Assembly: GCA_964436865.1 (NCBI GenBank)
Contig: CAYTFK010000424.1
Location: forward strand, 1 to 5,198
Length of the DNA stretch: 5,198 bases
Direction of reading: 5' to 3'
Origin: JAXGPP01 sp964436865
GTDB taxonomy: Bacteria > Planctomycetota > Planctomycetia > Pirellulales > Thermoguttaceae
Position numbers and translations under genes: made by a program. Shown here piece by piece: positions 5,156-5,198 of this stretch; position 1 is the first letter of the stretch; each line of letters begins with the position of its first letter. The notes under the pieces are model-generated. The model did not search any database, was not told where the DNA came from, and saw nothing but the letters and a program-made list of their open reading frames with translations.

Positions 5156-5198
5156 AGATCGGAAGAGCACACGTCTGAACTCCAGTCACGAGATTCCA
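5156..5198 (+). other. Illumina TruSeq-type adapter read-through (non-genomic)
   Basis: From 5156 the sequence reads AGATCGGAAGAGC and continues exactly as the standard 34-base TruSeq read 1 adapter through 5189 (ending CCAGTCAC). It is followed by the 8-base GAGATTCC (5190-5197), which I recall as i7 index D704, and then A (5198), the first base of the expected constant sequence. It translates to the well-known artefacts CSSDL on the minus strand and EIGRAHV on the plus strand. It should be trimmed; nothing in it is biological. Confidence 0.98.

Noticed and set aside
4918..5178. Plus-strand frame ending EIGRAHV
   Set aside because: It is antisense to the hydrolase, and its EIGRAHV end is translated adapter sequence.

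Overview
The window is GC-rich (coding parts roughly 65% G+C by eye) and looks like a contig end from a planctomycete or close relative. The evidence is a PknB-type Ser/Thr kinase with a planctomycete-style helical N-terminal extension, a secreted DUF6807 ('PmoA family') protein, a secreted right-handed beta-helix protein and a carboxylesterase-like alpha/beta hydrolase. Genus cannot be assigned. The right-hand 43 bases (5156-5198) are not genomic: they match an Illumina TruSeq-type adapter plus an 8-base index, so the true sequence ends at about 5155.

Layout. (1) 1-484, minus strand: the N-terminal 161 residues of a secreted beta-helix protein whose 3' end lies outside the window. (2) 485-1092: a divergent intergenic region of about 600 bp. 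It holds three alternating 8-bp half-sites next to the beta-helix start, a strong sigma70-type promoter pointing right (TTGACA-18-TATACT), a perfect 13-bp palindrome at the expected transcription start, and a leader of about 320 nt. (3) 1093-3064, plus strand: a two-gene unit, a C-terminally membrane-anchored Ser/Thr kinase followed one base after its stop codon by an unrecognised Arg-rich multi-pass membrane protein. (4) 3075-5155, minus strand, converging on unit 3 with only 10 bp between stop codons: in transcription order, the C-terminus of an alpha/beta hydrolase (cut by the adapter), a secreted DUF6807 protein, and a CPBP-family intramembrane protease homologue.

How the genes may work together (inference). 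The kinase and membrane protein are probably translationally coupled and may form a membrane signalling pair. The hydrolase and DUF6807 protein are 23 bp apart and probably cotranscribed; with the beta-helix protein they fit a secreted or periplasmic carbohydrate or ester-processing lifestyle typical of planctomycetes. I see no mobile element, CRISPR array, tRNA or rRNA. No clearly novel system is demonstrable. The best leads are the three-half-site array, the promoter/palindrome/leader arrangement and the uncharacterised partner of the kinase.
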